Source: Bacillus suaedaesalsae (lineage in GTDB: Bacteria; Bacillota; Bacilli; Bacillales; SA4). Taken from it: 64,000 bases of DNA. Shown here one piece after another: positions 1 through 8,773 of this stretch (position 1 is its first letter; the number at the start of each line of letters is the position of its first letter). A program made the position numbers and the translations under genes. The stretch spans positions 62,001 through 126,000 of the forward strand of contig NZ_JAFELM010000031.1 of NCBI RefSeq assembly GCF_016890225.1. The letters are read 5' to 3'. The notes under the pieces are model-generated. The model was not told the origin of the DNA. It ran no database searches and was given only the letters and a program-made list of their open reading frames with translations.

Positions 1-734
1 ACTTTAATTTTTGTCTTATTACCTACAATGTCATTTCCTTGCTTTAATGCTTCAGCACGACGAACTTCTAATCGAACAGATGAGTAGAACTTTAACGCAC
101 GACCACCTGGAGTTGTCTCTGGGTTTCCGAACATAACCCCAACTTTTTCACGAATTTGGTTGATGAAAATCGCGATTGTATTGGATTTGTTAATTGCACC
201 TGAAAGTTTACGTAATGCTTGTGACATTAGACGAGCTTGAAGACCAACGTGTGAATCTCCCATCTCCCCTTCAATCTCAGCCTTTGGCACAAGTGCTGCT
301 ACTGAGTCAATTACAAGAATATCAACGGCACCACTACGAACTAATGCTTCAGCGATTTCTAATGCTTGTTCTCCAGTGTCAGGTTGTGAAAGTAATAATT
401 CATCTATGTTAACACCAAGCTTTTGTGCGTATACTGGATCCAGTGCATGTTCAGCATCGATAAACGCAGCTTGTCCACCTTTTTGTTGAACTTCTGCGAT
501 TGCATGAAGAGCAACAGTCGTCTTACCAGAAGATTCAGGACCATAAATTTCGATAATACGTCCTCTTGGATATCCTCCAACTCCTAATGCAACATCCAAA
601 GCTAATGAACCACTAGGAATAGTTGAGATTCTACGATCTGTTTGTTCACCAAGCTTCATAATGGAGCCTTTACCAAATTGCTTTTCTATTTGTTTTAATG
701 CCATTTCTAACGCGGCCTGACGATTATTCACCAT
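1..734 (-). CDS. recA: RecA recombinase (N-terminal 244 residues; gene runs off the left edge)
   Basis: RecA binds single-stranded DNA, drives strand exchange in recombination and repair, and stimulates LexA self-cleavage in the SOS response. Seen: the translation from ATG at 734 (start [20 protein letters not shown]) is near-identical in pattern to Bacillus RecA. Walker A GPESSGKT, the IDAEHALDP segment and the [22 protein letters not shown] loop L2 region all follow in order. The frame is open to position 3, so about 100 C-terminal residues lie outside the window. AGGGAGG stands just upstream of the ATG. It is separated from cinA by a terminator (839-883) and has its own LexA-controlled promoter, so it is a separate transcription unit. 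Identification is certain. Confidence 0.98.
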   Translation of the reverse strand, partial: MVNNRQAALEMALKQIEKQFGKGSIMKLGEQTDRRISTIPSGSLALDVALGVGGYPRGRIIEIYGPESSGKTTVALHAIAEVQQKGGQAAFIDAEHALDPVYAQKLGVNIDELLLSQPDTGEQALEIAEALVRSGAVDILVIDSVAALVPKAEIEGEMGDSHVGLQARLMSQALRKLSGAINKSNTIAIFINQIREKVGVMFGNPETTPGGRALKFYSSVRLEVRRAEALKQGNDIVGNKTKIK

Positions 735-765
735 ATTTCCTCCCTTAACTATGAAACTATTATCT

Positions 766-794
766 ACTATACCCTTTTTTTCGTCATTTGCCAA
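766..794 (-). promoter_or_regulatory. SigA-type promoter of recA
   Basis: On the minus strand a -35 box TTGGCA (789-794) and a -10 box TATAGT (766-771) are separated by exactly 17 bp. It lies 32 bp upstream of the recA ATG and immediately downstream of the LexA box, as expected for a LexA-repressed promoter. Confidence 0.75.
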
Positions 795-803
795 GTAAAA
801 AGT

Positions 804-817
804 AGAACACTTATTCG
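804..817 (-). promoter_or_regulatory. LexA (SOS) box upstream of recA
   Basis: The minus strand reads CGAATAAGTGTTCT. It matches the Gram-positive LexA (DinR) consensus CGAACRNRYGTTCG at 12 of 14 positions. It sits about 10 bp upstream of the recA -35 box. Known: recA is a core LexA target in Bacillus. Inference: this site represses recA until DNA damage. Confidence 0.8.
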
Positions 818-838
818 GTTATTTTATTTGGTAAATAT

Positions 839-883
839 AAAGGAAAATTCCATTTCCTTGTGAGAGAAATGGAATTTTCCTTT
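839..883 (-). terminator. Intrinsic terminator between cinA and recA
   Basis: An 18-bp near-perfect inverted repeat (arms AAAGGAAAATTCCATTTC and its complement) with a 9-nt loop lies just after the cinA stop. Both ends are A/T-rich, so it may act in both directions. Confidence 0.75.
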
Positions 884-908
884 AACTTTATAGTGATTAA
901 ATTATTTT

Positions 909-2150
909 TTATTGATTTAAAATTTCTTTTATTAAATACTGACATCCATATTTAACAGAGCGCTCTCTTATATTTTCACGGCTACCAGCTAACGATAACG
1001 GATATATTTTCACATTATCATTAGGAAGTGCAATGCCAATATAAACAGTACCAACAGGTTTTCCTTCAGAAGTGTCTGGTCCCGCTACTCCTGTAAAGCT
1101 AATCCCAATGTCTGTATTCATCAGCCTTTTCACATTTAAAGCAAGCTCGCTAGCACATTGCTCGCTAATCGCCCCATCGTTTTCAAGAGTAGCTTTTGAA
1201 ACATGTAAGATAGAACGTTTTGATTCATTCGAATAGCAAACCACTCCACCTTGAACAACACTTGAAGCACCTTTAATTGCAGTTAAATACTGAGAAAACA
1301 AACCTCCCGTTAAACTCTCTGCACTAGAAATAGTTAGTTTCTTTTCCTTTAAAACTTTCATTGCTTCATTAGGCAGAGTTGTATCATTATAACCAAAGAA
1401 AAACTGACCAACACGTTCTTGGATTAGTTTTTCAACTACATCCAGAAGAGTTGTTGCCCTTTCTACCGTTGAATGTTTTGCAGTTAATCGGAGTGTTACT
1501 TCATTTTCTCCAGCTAAAGGTGCAATGGTTGGATTCGTCTGTGAATCTATTAAATCTGCTATATCTGTCTCTAATTGTGATTCTCCAATTCCGAAAAAGC
1601 GAAGAACACGAGATTCAATTACTTCGATAATTTTCATTTCCTGTAGAATGGCTTGTCTGCCAAACTCAAGAAACATTGGCTGCATCTCTTTTGGAGGTCC
1701 TGGTAACAGCATATAGTTCATTTCTTTTATAGAAAGGAACATACCCGGTGCCATTCCATTTTTGTTTGGCAAGACGATAGAACCTTCTAAAACGAGTGCT
1801 TGTTTTTTATTATTTTCAGACATCGCTCTGTTTACTTTACGATAATAATCCTCAATCGATTCTAGCGCTTCTTGATCCATACGTAATTTTTTCTCAAGCA
1901 CTGAAGCGATTGTTTCTTTCGTTAAGTCATCCTTTGTAGGACCAAGACCGCCGGTGAAGATTAATAAGTCGGCACGAGTTTGTGCAACGTTTATGGCTTT
2001 TTTTAGGCGATCCGGGTTATCTCCCACAACCGTGTGATAATACACATTTACCCCGATTTCAGCGAACTGCTTGGATAGGAATTGAGCATTTGTATTTGCT
2101 ATTTGTCCGAGTAATAATTCAGAGCCAACTGCAATAATCTCTGCATTCAT
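909..2150 (-). CDS. cinA: CinA family protein / nicotinamide-nucleotide amidase
   Basis: 413 residues. The N-terminal half is a molybdopterin-binding-like (MoCF) domain with the signature [19 protein letters not shown] and [15 protein letters not shown]. The C-terminal part is the PncC-type amidase domain with [13 protein letters not shown]. The family hydrolyses NMN in pyridine nucleotide recycling, and in Bacillus cinA is competence-induced next to recA. Start choice: a TTG two codons upstream (2156) is only 2 nt from the GAGG ribosome site, whereas ATG at 2150 has an 8-nt spacer, so I use 2150. It sits 24 bp downstream of pgsA, probably co-transcribed, and is followed by a terminator before recA. 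It is full length with no oddities. Confidence 0.95.
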   Translation of the reverse strand: MNAEIIAVGSELLLGQIANTNAQFLSKQFAEIGVNVYYHTVVGDNPDRLKKAINVAQTRADLLIFTGGLGPTKDDLTKETIASVLEKKLRMDQEALESIEDYYRKVNRAMSENNKKQALVLEGSIVLPNKNGMAPGMFLSIKEMNYMLLPGPPKEMQPMFLEFGRQAILQEMKIIEVIESRVLRFFGIGESQLETDIADLIDSQTNPTIAPLAGENEVTLRLTAKHSTVERATTLLDVVEKLIQERVGQFFFGYNDTTLPNEAMKVLKEKKLTISSAESLTGGLFSQYLTAIKGASSVVQGGVVCYSNESKRSILHVSKATLENDGAISEQCASELALNVKRLMNTDIGISFTGVAGPDTSEGKPVGTVYIGIALPNDNVKIYPLSLAGSRENIRERSVKYGCQYLIKEILNQ

Positions 2151-2174
2151 GAACAATACCTCGCTTTAGCTACA

Positions 2175-2753
2175 TTATTTCGATCTTAAAAGAGCATCTT
2201 TGTTTTTCACAAAATAATCCCATCCAGAGTAAATAGTGAAAATAACAGCAATCCATAGCGAGATCATCGCAAACGGAATATTCACCAATTCAAATGGCAG
2301 GTTATGTAGTAATAGTGCTGAAACTGCAATAATTTGAGCCCACGTTTTAATTTTCCCTAGCATATTTGCAGCCACTACTTCTCCTTCACCTGCTAACACC
2401 AGGCGAAGTCCTGTTACAGCAAATTCTCTACTAATGATAACAATAACCATCCAAGCAGGAGCTAATTGCAATTCAACCAATGTAATAAGTGCAGCTGAAA
2501 CAAGTAACTTATCTGCTAGTGGATCTAAAAATTTCCCTAAATTCGTTACTAGATTAAGTTTTCTTGCATAATAACCATCTATCCAATCTGTACAAGATGC
2601 AATTATAAATATAATAGCACCTACTAGGTGTGTAACTGGTAGGCTATAATCTCCTACTTGTAAGTCTCCCCATGAAAATGGCACGAGCATGACAATTAAA
2701 AACAACGGAATTAAAAAAATACGTGAGATTGTGATTTTGTTAGGTAAATTCAT
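2175..2753 (-). CDS. pgsA: CDP-diacylglycerol-glycerol-3-phosphate 3-phosphatidyltransferase
   Basis: 192 residues, integral membrane. It makes phosphatidylglycerol phosphate from CDP-diacylglycerol and glycerol 3-phosphate, the committed step to phosphatidylglycerol. The CDP-alcohol phosphotransferase signature DGYYARKLNLVTNLGKFLDP, followed by LAD, carries all the conserved Asp residues (D-G-x2-A-R-x8-G-x3-D-x3-D). Several hydrophobic segments follow the N-terminal amphipathic stretch MNLPNKITISRIFLIP. The start is ATG at 2753, with AAGGAGG 9 nt upstream; longer in-frame readings lack a ribosome site. It is downstream of rodZ and upstream of cinA, as in B. subtilis. Confidence 0.96.
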   Translation of the reverse strand: MNLPNKITISRIFLIPLFLIVMLVPFSWGDLQVGDYSLPVTHLVGAIIFIIASCTDWIDGYYARKLNLVTNLGKFLDPLADKLLVSAALITLVELQLAPAWMVIVIISREFAVTGLRLVLAGEGEVVAANMLGKIKTWAQIIAVSALLLHNLPFELVNIPFAMISLWIAVIFTIYSGWDYFVKNKDALLRSK

Positions 2754-2800
2754 ATATGTATGCCTCCTTACTTCCATTTTGCCACAAAACATGAAAATAA

Positions 2801-2819
2801 GCCCACAATTTTAGTGGGC
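2801..2819. terminator. Hairpin between rodZ and pgsA, possibly a weak terminator
   Basis: GCCCAC and GTGGGC form a 6-bp stem with a 7-nt A/T loop. On the minus strand it is followed by TTATTTTC, and on the plus strand by GTTTTT. It lies 13 bp after the rodZ stop. The T-run is better on the plus strand, so it may only partly terminate rodZ transcripts. Confidence 0.4.
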
Positions 2820-2831
2820 GTTTTTCAAAAA

Positions 2832-3779
2832 TTATTGGGCAGCTTCCTTTTGGAAGTTTATGGTGATATTTTGAACGCTTTTTGGTTCCTTTGGAATTTC
2901 CACTACTTGACCATTAACTTTTATTGTTGCAGTTTCTGCATAGCCAAGTCTAATAACAGCTACTTCTTCATTTGTAAAATCATAAGATGTTACATTCGGA
3001 ATATCATCCGTTTCCTTATTATTTAACAAAGCACTGTAGAACTTTTTGTTCTTTCCGTTTTTCAAGTCTAGCCATGTTTCAGTTGTTGTAGAAACTTCTA
3101 CAACAAATTTATCTGTATTCGATAAAGTATAGGTTGAGTTTTTACCTGTTGATTGAACTAAATGAATCTGTTGAGTGAATTGAACTTCATCCTCAGCATT
3201 AACCTGATCTTCATCAGCCTCTTCTCCAGTAGATGCTACTTGATCAGTATCATCTTCCTGTTTTTCCTTTTCTTTATCTTCCTTCTCTTCTTTTGCAGCA
3301 GTCTTTAATGGATCGTTATTATTCTTTTCAATTTCAGAAGATTGTGTCTCTGTTTTAGGCGATTCTTGCACTTGATTATTTTGAGAATTTTGCAATAATG
3401 TCCATACTGTTATGGCAATACCAATAATAACAACAGCTACTAACACTTTGGGAAAAATTTGAAATACTTTCGATGTTGAAGCATTCACTTCATCTCTTGT
3501 CCGCTTTACTCTTGAAAGATGTTCTGGAATTGCTTCCTTTTGAGTACTAGGAATTTCGTGCTTATATTCCTCAAAGATCATTTCAGGATCTAGACCCACT
3601 GCTTCTGCATATTGTTTCACAAATGCACGAGCATAAAATACACCTGGTAAAGCATCAAAATTTCCTTCTTCAACATTCTGTAAGTACCTTTTTTGAATTT
3701 TGGTGATATTTTGGAGTTCCTCTAGTGAAAGATTCTTCTCTGTTCTCGCCTCTTTAAGACGTTGTCCTACTTCAGTCAA
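2832..3779 (-). CDS. rodZ: RodZ-like cytoskeletal membrane protein (YmfM)
   Basis: 315 residues. Residues 1-75 form a Cro/CI-type helix-turn-helix domain (GQRLKEARTEKNLSLEELQ). A single transmembrane helix lies near 109-129 (VLVAVVIIGIAITVWTLL). Residues 131-200 are a highly charged E/K/D/Q linker, and a beta-rich C-terminal domain (DUF4115 type) follows outside the membrane. RodZ links MreB filaments to the elongation machinery and shapes rod cells; the domain order is diagnostic. The start is TTG (3777-3779), preceded by GGTAGGTG with a 6-nt spacer; no ATG fits. It lies between ymfK and pgsA. Confidence 0.9.
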   Translation of the reverse strand: MTEVGQRLKEARTEKNLSLEELQNITKIQKRYLQNVEEGNFDALPGVFYARAFVKQYAEAVGLDPEMIFEEYKHEIPSTQKEAIPEHLSRVKRTRDEVNASTSKVFQIFPKVLVAVVIIGIAITVWTLLQNSQNNQVQESPKTETQSSEIEKNNNDPLKTAAKEEKEDKEKEKQEDDTDQVASTGEEADEDQVNAEDEVQFTQQIHLVQSTGKNSTYTLSNTDKFVVEVSTTTETWLDLKNGKNKKFYSALLNNKETDDIPNVTSYDFTNEEVAVIRLGYAETATIKVNGQVVEIPKEPKSVQNITINFQKEAAQ

Positions 3780-3827
3780 TGATTACACCTACCATCTAAA
3801 TTGCTTTTTTAACTATAATTATACATA

Positions 3828-4619
3828 TTAAAAATCAAAGGTTGAAAATGATGCATCACTGGGCATTTGTTGTTGTTCTACTACTTCATACGTTATTTCT
3901 TCATCGGGATCATTTCGAAGCTCAATAATATAGTCAAAATCATCTAACGTATATTCTGTTTCACGAACAAATATATCTGGGTGTTCAACTACTTTTGTTG
4001 CAGGTAGTCTCATAATTTCCCTAACCAGTTGCCAGTGTCGTTCATTAGCTCTTCGTGTTGAGACAATTCCATCAATGATGAATAAGTTTTCTTCGTTATA
4101 CTCATCCTCGATAAGCTGACTTCTAATTGTTTGTTTTAATAAAGTAGAAGATACAAATAACCACTTCTTATTTGCACATACACTAGCTGCTACGACAGAT
4201 TCTGTCTTCCCAACTCGTGGCATCCCTCGTATTCCGACTAGCTTATGACCTTCTTTCTTATACAATTCAGCCATAAAATCAACGAGCAAACCAAGTTCAT
4301 CTCTTACAAAGCGAAATGTCTTTTTATCGTCAGCATCTCTTTGGATATATCTTCCGTGTCTAACAGCCAGGCGATCACGAAGTTTAGGCTCCCTAAGCTT
4401 TGTAACGGTTATATTATCCATTGTTCGTAAAATTGATTCAAGTCTGAGGATTTGTTCCTCATTATCCGATAAAAGCAGCATACCTCTTCTCATATCTTCA
4501 ACACCATTAATGGTCACAATATTAATGGAAAGCATGCCAAGCAATGAAGAGATGTCACCTAACAGTCCAGGTCGGTTAATATGTATTTCATATTCTAAAT
4601 ACCATTCCTTCTTCCCCAC
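3828..4619 (-). CDS. ymfK: YmfK family protein (DUF3388): ACT-like domain plus P-loop domain
   Basis: 263 residues, function unknown. Residues 1-75 read like an ACT-type regulatory domain (EYEIHINRPGLLGDISSLLG...). A central P-loop is GMPRVGKTE (Walker A, GxxxxGKT) with a possible Walker B LFIIDGI. The C-terminal tail is acidic and glutamine-rich. The family is conserved in this locus of Bacillaceae. Start: the first in-frame GTG (4631) overlaps the AAAGGTGG ribosome site, while GTG at 4619 (MGKKEWYLEYE) has an 8-nt spacer, so I use 4619. A terminator upstream (4841-4866) separates it from ymfJ, so it should have its own promoter in 4632-4840; I could not pick one confidently. Confidence 0.8.
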   Translation of the reverse strand: MGKKEWYLEYEIHINRPGLLGDISSLLGMLSINIVTINGVEDMRRGMLLLSDNEEQILRLESILRTMDNITVTKLREPKLRDRLAVRHGRYIQRDADDKKTFRFVRDELGLLVDFMAELYKKEGHKLVGIRGMPRVGKTESVVAASVCANKKWLFVSSTLLKQTIRSQLIEDEYNEENLFIIDGIVSTRRANERHWQLVREIMRLPATKVVEHPDIFVRETEYTLDDFDYIIELRNDPDEEITYEVVEQQQMPSDASFSTFDF

Positions 4620-4840
4620 GTAGGCATCCACCTTTCATATCATAATTTCCTCACACATCTTAACTATAATATGAAAGCCTATACCTCCATATTAGCCAAA
4701 ATGTTCCTTTGTAAGTCTATAATAAAGCATTTTATTTTAATATGAAAGTCTGGTAGGGAACAATTTACGACATCTACAGCTTTTTTACATGTATTTTATC
4801 ATTGATGTCCATTTCTCGTACCTATTTTGAAGAAAATAAA

Positions 4841-4866
4841 AAAAAGAGGGGAAATTCCCTCTTTTT
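4841..4866 (-). terminator. Intrinsic terminator of ymfJ
   Basis: AAAAAGAGGG / CCCTCTTTTT, a 10-bp inverted repeat with a GAAATT loop, ends in a T-run on the minus strand. It overlaps the ymfJ stop codon. Confidence 0.85.
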
Positions 4867-5122
4867 AGCGAGTACCATCATTTTGTACTAATTTTAACAT
4901 CATATTCGCAATTGCATGTTGTTCTTCAGGAGTTGCAACGCTCCAAAGGTCAGCAAGAACTTTTTCTTGCTCATTTTTTGGGTCTACTTGCTTAGCTAAG
5001 TATCCACCAATTTGATAAGCGAGATCATTAATTGTGCTTTGTTCCATACCTTCGTTTTGAGCATGGTGTAAGCGATCACCTAAAAAGTCTTTCCATTGTT
5101 CCCAGTTATCTAAAACAGACAT
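4865..5122 (-). CDS. ymfJ: YmfJ family protein (DUF3243)
   Basis: 85 residues, soluble, helical and acidic. The sequence start MSVLDNWEQWKDFLGDRLHHA and the stretch EQEKVLADLWSVATPEEQHAI are those of the Bacillus YmfJ / DUF3243 family. The function is not established, and no catalytic motif is visible. The start ATG has AGGAGGG 6 nt upstream. Located between ymfI and ymfK, ending in a strong terminator; ymfI, with its own upstream terminator, is probably co-transcribed with it. Confidence 0.88.
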   Translation of the reverse strand: MSVLDNWEQWKDFLGDRLHHAQNEGMEQSTINDLAYQIGGYLAKQVDPKNEQEKVLADLWSVATPEEQHAIANMMLKLVQNDGTR

Positions 5123-5200
5123 AAAGTTCCCTCCTTAAGATTGGTACAGAGTTATTTTGTCTGTTTCAAAAAAAATTATACAACATGCTAAACTATGCTG

Positions 5201-5923
5201 CTATGTATACCATGCTCCGTTGACTGAAACAATGTGCCCATTTATATAAGATGCCTGATCTGATAAGAGAAATGTAACTACGTTAGCTACTTCGTTTGGA
5301 TATCCCATTCTTCCCATCGGGATATCTTGTTCTAATAACATTTTATCTTCTTCCCCTAGATGTTGAAGCATGTTCGTATTAATTGCTCCTGGAGCTATTC
5401 CATTCACTCGAATATTTGAAGGTGCTACTTCTTTTGCTAATGCTTTTACAAACGTATTTTGACCGCCTTTTAGCATTGAGTATAGAACTTCACAGGATGC
5501 TCCAACTTCGCCCCAAATAGAAGTGATTAAGACGATATTTCCAGCTTTCATTTTAACCATTGACGGTAGAAGTGACTGGGTTAGCAAAAATGGACTTGTA
5601 CAGTGGAGCTGCACCATTTCTATAACTTCCCCTTCAGTCATATCGGTCATTAAACCGTAATAGCTATTTCCACTATTTAAGATGACATCATCAATCGGAT
5701 CATGAATTTGAGACAAAAGTTTTTGAACACCATCTGGCTTTGATAAATCTGCTCCTACAAGTGTGATTCTTTCGTTACCAAATTCATTGGCTATTTCCTC
5801 TAGGTGTTTTATATTCCTGTGATAATGCAAATACAATTTATATCCTTGGTTGAGTAATTGAAAAGCAATTGCTTTTCCGATTCCACCACTAGCTCCCGTT
5901 AATAAGGCAGTTTTACTGTTCAT
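5201..5923 (-). CDS. ymfI: SDR-family reductase YmfI (EF-P 5-aminopentanone reductase type)
   Basis: 240 residues, short-chain dehydrogenase fold. The NAD(P) site TGASGGIG is at 9-16, the catalytic Ser at 135 and the YSMLK motif (Tyr148, Lys152) gives an intact catalytic triad. The usual NNAG motif is altered to NSGNS. Known: B. subtilis YmfI reduces the 5-aminopentanone group on elongation factor P to 5-aminopentanol, which supports swarming motility; the older name is FabG-like reductase. Orthology is inferred from sequence and from the ymfH-ymfI-ymfJ context. A terminator of ymfH precedes it, so it starts a new unit. Confidence 0.87.
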   Translation of the reverse strand: MNSKTALLTGASGGIGKAIAFQLLNQGYKLYLHYHRNIKHLEEIANEFGNERITLVGADLSKPDGVQKLLSQIHDPIDDVILNSGNSYYGLMTDMTEGEVIEMVQLHCTSPFLLTQSLLPSMVKMKAGNIVLITSIWGEVGASCEVLYSMLKGGQNTFVKALAKEVAPSNIRVNGIAPGAINTNMLQHLGEEDKMLLEQDIPMGRMGYPNEVANVVTFLLSDQASYINGHIVSVNGAWYT

Positions 5924-5960
5924 TTATTTATTACCTCTTTTACTATAATCTCCTCAAACG

Positions 5961-5995
5961 AAAAAAGAGAGGACATTTGTATTGTCCTTCTCTTC
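5961..5995 (-). terminator. Intrinsic terminator of ymfH
   Basis: The minus strand gives GAGAAGGACA, a 7-9-nt loop, then TGTCCTCTC (one bulge), followed by TTTTTT. It lies 17 bp after the ymfH stop. Confidence 0.75.
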
Positions 5996-6011
5996 TTCAA
6001 CTATTGTCAAG

Positions 6012-7292
6012 TTACTTAGGAACAACTTGACATACCGTCATTCTTTCTTCAGCAATTAGATCTTTTGCACTCTTTTCAATATCCGTTATCGTTAGCGACT
6101 CTAACACTTTCACGACGTCAAACATGTTCATCTCATTAAACGAATATCTCGTGAATTGATTTGCAATATATTCAGGGGAGTTCAATGCGCGTAGGAATGA
6201 ACCAATCTTCTTTTTCTTTACTCTTTCTAAATACTCTTCAGAAATTGTACCACTATAATTTAAAAGCATCTTAGAAAGGGTATCGGCTAACTCATCGGGT
6301 TTCATTGTATCTCCACCCACTAATCCAAAGCCAAACTCGTACTCTTCTGTATAGTCATAAGCAAAGCTTTCATCAATAAGACCTGATTGATATAGTTGTT
6401 CATAATTTTTCGAGCTTTTTCCAAACAACATATCTAATAATACATTTGTCGCAAGTTCATTACGTAATAATTCTTCACCTGATTTACCTGCATTCTTTAC
6501 CTTAAGACCTACTAAGCATTTGGATGATTGTACTGACATTTTCAGGATAGTTTTCTTTTCAGCCACAGATTCTTGCTCATCATCGAAAAAGCGCTGGATT
6601 TCTTGTTGTTTCGTAAAATCCTTTTTCGCTTGGTTATCACGAATTTGTTTCATGATTTGCTCAGGGTTAACTGGACCAACGACAAATAAAAGCATATTAC
6701 TTGGGTGGTAGAACGTTTCATAACATGTATAAAGCATATCCTTTGTAATTTTTGCAATAGAGTCAATTGTTCCGGCGATATCAATTGCGACAGGATGATT
6801 TTTAAACATATTTTGAATAAGTCCGAAATACAATCTCCAGTCTGCATTATCATCGTACATTGTAATTTCCTGTCCGATAATTCCTTTTTCCTTTTCGACT
6901 GTTTTCTCCGTGAAATATGGTTCTTGAACAAAATCTACTAACGTTTCAAGATTCAATTCTACATTCGAAGTACTCGAGAACAAGTATGCTGTTCTTGTAA
7001 AAGATGTAAATGCGTTCGCTGAAGCTCCTTGCTTACTGAATTGTTGAAAGACATCTCCGTCTTCTTTTTCGAATAACTTATGTTCTAGAAAGTGAGCGAT
7101 TCCATCAGGTACATGGACTTGCTCATCTTTACCTGGCAGATTGAATCGATTATCAATGGATCCGTACTTCGTAGTAAATGTCGCATATGTTTTGTTAAAG
7201 CCTTCTTTCGGAAGAATATATACCTTTAATCCATTTTCCATCGTCTCATAGTATAGCTCTTCCTTTAGTTGTTCAAAAATCACCTTTTCCAT
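6012..7292 (-). CDS. ymfH: M16-family zinc metalloprotease, catalytic-type subunit (YmfH)
   Basis: 426 residues. The inverted zinc motif HFLEH is intact (His67, Glu70, His71), followed by the third-ligand region GIIGQEITMYDD. Peptidase_M16 N-terminal and C-terminal domains follow. The family cleaves small peptides as a clam-shell, often pairing an active subunit with an inactive one. Here ymfF, which lacks the zinc motif, is directly upstream and shares one base with this start (TAATG), which suggests a heterodimer with strictly coupled translation. The substrate is unknown. No signal peptide is seen, so it is cytoplasmic. Confidence 0.92.
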   Translation of the reverse strand: MEKVIFEQLKEELYYETMENGLKVYILPKEGFNKTYATFTTKYGSIDNRFNLPGKDEQVHVPDGIAHFLEHKLFEKEDGDVFQQFSKQGASANAFTSFTRTAYLFSSTSNVELNLETLVDFVQEPYFTEKTVEKEKGIIGQEITMYDDNADWRLYFGLIQNMFKNHPVAIDIAGTIDSIAKITKDMLYTCYETFYHPSNMLLFVVGPVNPEQIMKQIRDNQAKKDFTKQQEIQRFFDDEQESVAEKKTILKMSVQSSKCLVGLKVKNAGKSGEELLRNELATNVLLDMLFGKSSKNYEQLYQSGLIDESFAYDYTEEYEFGFGLVGGDTMKPDELADTLSKMLLNYSGTISEEYLERVKKKKIGSFLRALNSPEYIANQFTRYSFNEMNMFDVVKVLESLTITDIEKSAKDLIAEERMTVCQVVPK

Positions 7293-8572
7293 TACGCCTC
7301 CCCCTTTCCTTTTAAGAAGTAGATCGTATCTAGTTCAATCTTTTCAGCCGCTTTTACGATATCCTCTTTTGTAACGCTATCGATTTGTTGTAAGTATACA
7401 TCAACTGGATATGATTTTTTGGCCATTGCATCATTATATAACACCTCAATTAACCCTCTTGAAGTATCAATGGTTTCAAGTATTTGATTTTTAATTACAG
7501 CCTTTGTTTGTTCAATTTCCTTGTCAGTGAAGTCACCTTTTTTCATCGCATCCATTTGTTCTTTAATAATCGTCACGGCTTGTTCATAGTTTTTTGCATC
7601 TACTCCTGACATCACCATGAGCAGACCTTTGTGGCTTTCAACTCGTGAAGCTGCATAATAAGCAAGGCTTGCTTTTTCCCTTACATTTATAAATAACTTT
7701 GAATGAGAAAATGCACCATATATACCATTCATTACTTGCAATGCAAAGTAATCAGCATCATCATACGTAATGTTAGTTCGATAACCTGCATTTAACTTTC
7801 CTTGTTTTACGTCTTGTTCTTCAATCACTTCATTTTCTTTCTCGATTGAATGATGATTATCTGCAATTGTGATTGGATTACGCTCTTTCAATTGGAACAT
7901 ACTTGAAACCTTGTCTGTTAATGAATCACTATCTATATCTCCAACAACATATAAATCAACTCGATCTTCTGCTAATGCTTTTTTATAATAAGCATACAAT
8001 GATTCTGCCGTTATTGACTCCACATCTTCTTTTATCCCATTTACATGAAGGGAGTATGGTTCATTTTTACACATTTCCTCAACTAAACGTAGACTTGCAT
8101 ATCGCATCTTATCATCAAATACGGATTGAATTCGTTGAACTAAAGATCTTTTTTCTTGTTCAACAATCGAAGAAACAAATGAATTTCCTTCCGTTGCCGG
8201 GCGAAGTAATACGTCAGCCAAGAGACCAAGTGCTTGTTCTAAGAGTGGAGTTTGATCTGATAAATAGTTTTCGTTCGCTACTTCAATACGTATCGTTATA
8301 ATATGGTACTCACCTTTTTTGGATAAATCCACTTGCAACGACGCTCCATAAAGCTCATCCAAATACGTACGTAATGCTGAAGTTGTTGGATATTTATCGG
8401 TCGCACTTTGTAACACATACGGCAATAACGCCCGTTTTGTTACATCTTCTTTCGCTAGAGGAGCTCTCATTTTTAAAACAATGCTATTTGTTTTGTATTT
8501 TTTTGTATCTACAACGTGAACTGTCATTCCTTTAATCACTTCTGATTTTTCTTTATCAAGCTTCACCTTCAT
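7292..8572 (-). CDS. ymfF: M16-family peptidase-like protein lacking the zinc motif (YmfF)
   Basis: 426 residues, the same length as ymfH. The M16 fold is recognisable (LLPYVLQSATDKYPTTSALRTYLDELYGASLQ and the C-terminal repeat), but the HxxEH site is absent, so it should not be catalytic by itself. By analogy with other M16 pairs it probably completes the chamber or binds substrate with YmfH. The start is ATG at 8572 with AAAGGAGG 2-3 nt upstream. A small hairpin, GTAGG-CGAA-CCTAC (8584-8597), sits just before the ribosome site. Confidence 0.9.
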   Translation of the reverse strand: MKVKLDKEKSEVIKGMTVHVVDTKKYKTNSIVLKMRAPLAKEDVTKRALLPYVLQSATDKYPTTSALRTYLDELYGASLQVDLSKKGEYHIITIRIEVANENYLSDQTPLLEQALGLLADVLLRPATEGNSFVSSIVEQEKRSLVQRIQSVFDDKMRYASLRLVEEMCKNEPYSLHVNGIKEDVESITAESLYAYYKKALAEDRVDLYVVGDIDSDSLTDKVSSMFQLKERNPITIADNHHSIEKENEVIEEQDVKQGKLNAGYRTNITYDDADYFALQVMNGIYGAFSHSKLFINVREKASLAYYAASRVESHKGLLMVMSGVDAKNYEQAVTIIKEQMDAMKKGDFTDKEIEQTKAVIKNQILETIDTSRGLIEVLYNDAMAKKSYPVDVYLQQIDSVTKEDIVKAAEKIELDTIYFLKGKGEA

Positions 8573-8583
8573 TACCTCCTTTT

Positions 8584-8597
8584 GGTAGGTTCGCCTA
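8584..8597 (-). other. Short hairpin just upstream of the ymfF ribosome-binding site
   Basis: On the minus strand GTAGG, a CGAA tetraloop and CCTAC form a stable 5-bp stem, immediately followed by CAAAAGGAGG. It may tune ymfF translation or protect the 5' end; the role is inferred only. Confidence 0.4.
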
Positions 8598-8745
8598 CAG
8601 AATAGTGTTTCTTTTTCTACGTAAATTTAAACTATAACCACTATATCGATAAAAAGGAATTTTTTACAAGTGAAAGGATTTAGTGAATCATAACTTAAAC
8701 AATACTCATCGACAGGTCATCCTATTCTCAAAATGAAAAAGAAAA

Positions 8746-8767
8746 AACCTCAGTAGAAACTGAGGTT
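8746..8767 (-). terminator. Intrinsic terminator of the nup operon
   Basis: AACCTCAGT / ACTGAGGTT, a 9-bp perfect stem with an AGAA loop, is followed on the minus strand by TTTTTTC. It lies just after the nupQ stop at 8774. Confidence 0.9.
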
Positions 8768-8773
8768 CTCAAA

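Noticed and set aside
909-2156. TTG start of cinA at 2156
   Set aside because: It is only 2 nt from the ribosome site; ATG at 2150 has an 8-nt spacer and fits the family N-terminus.
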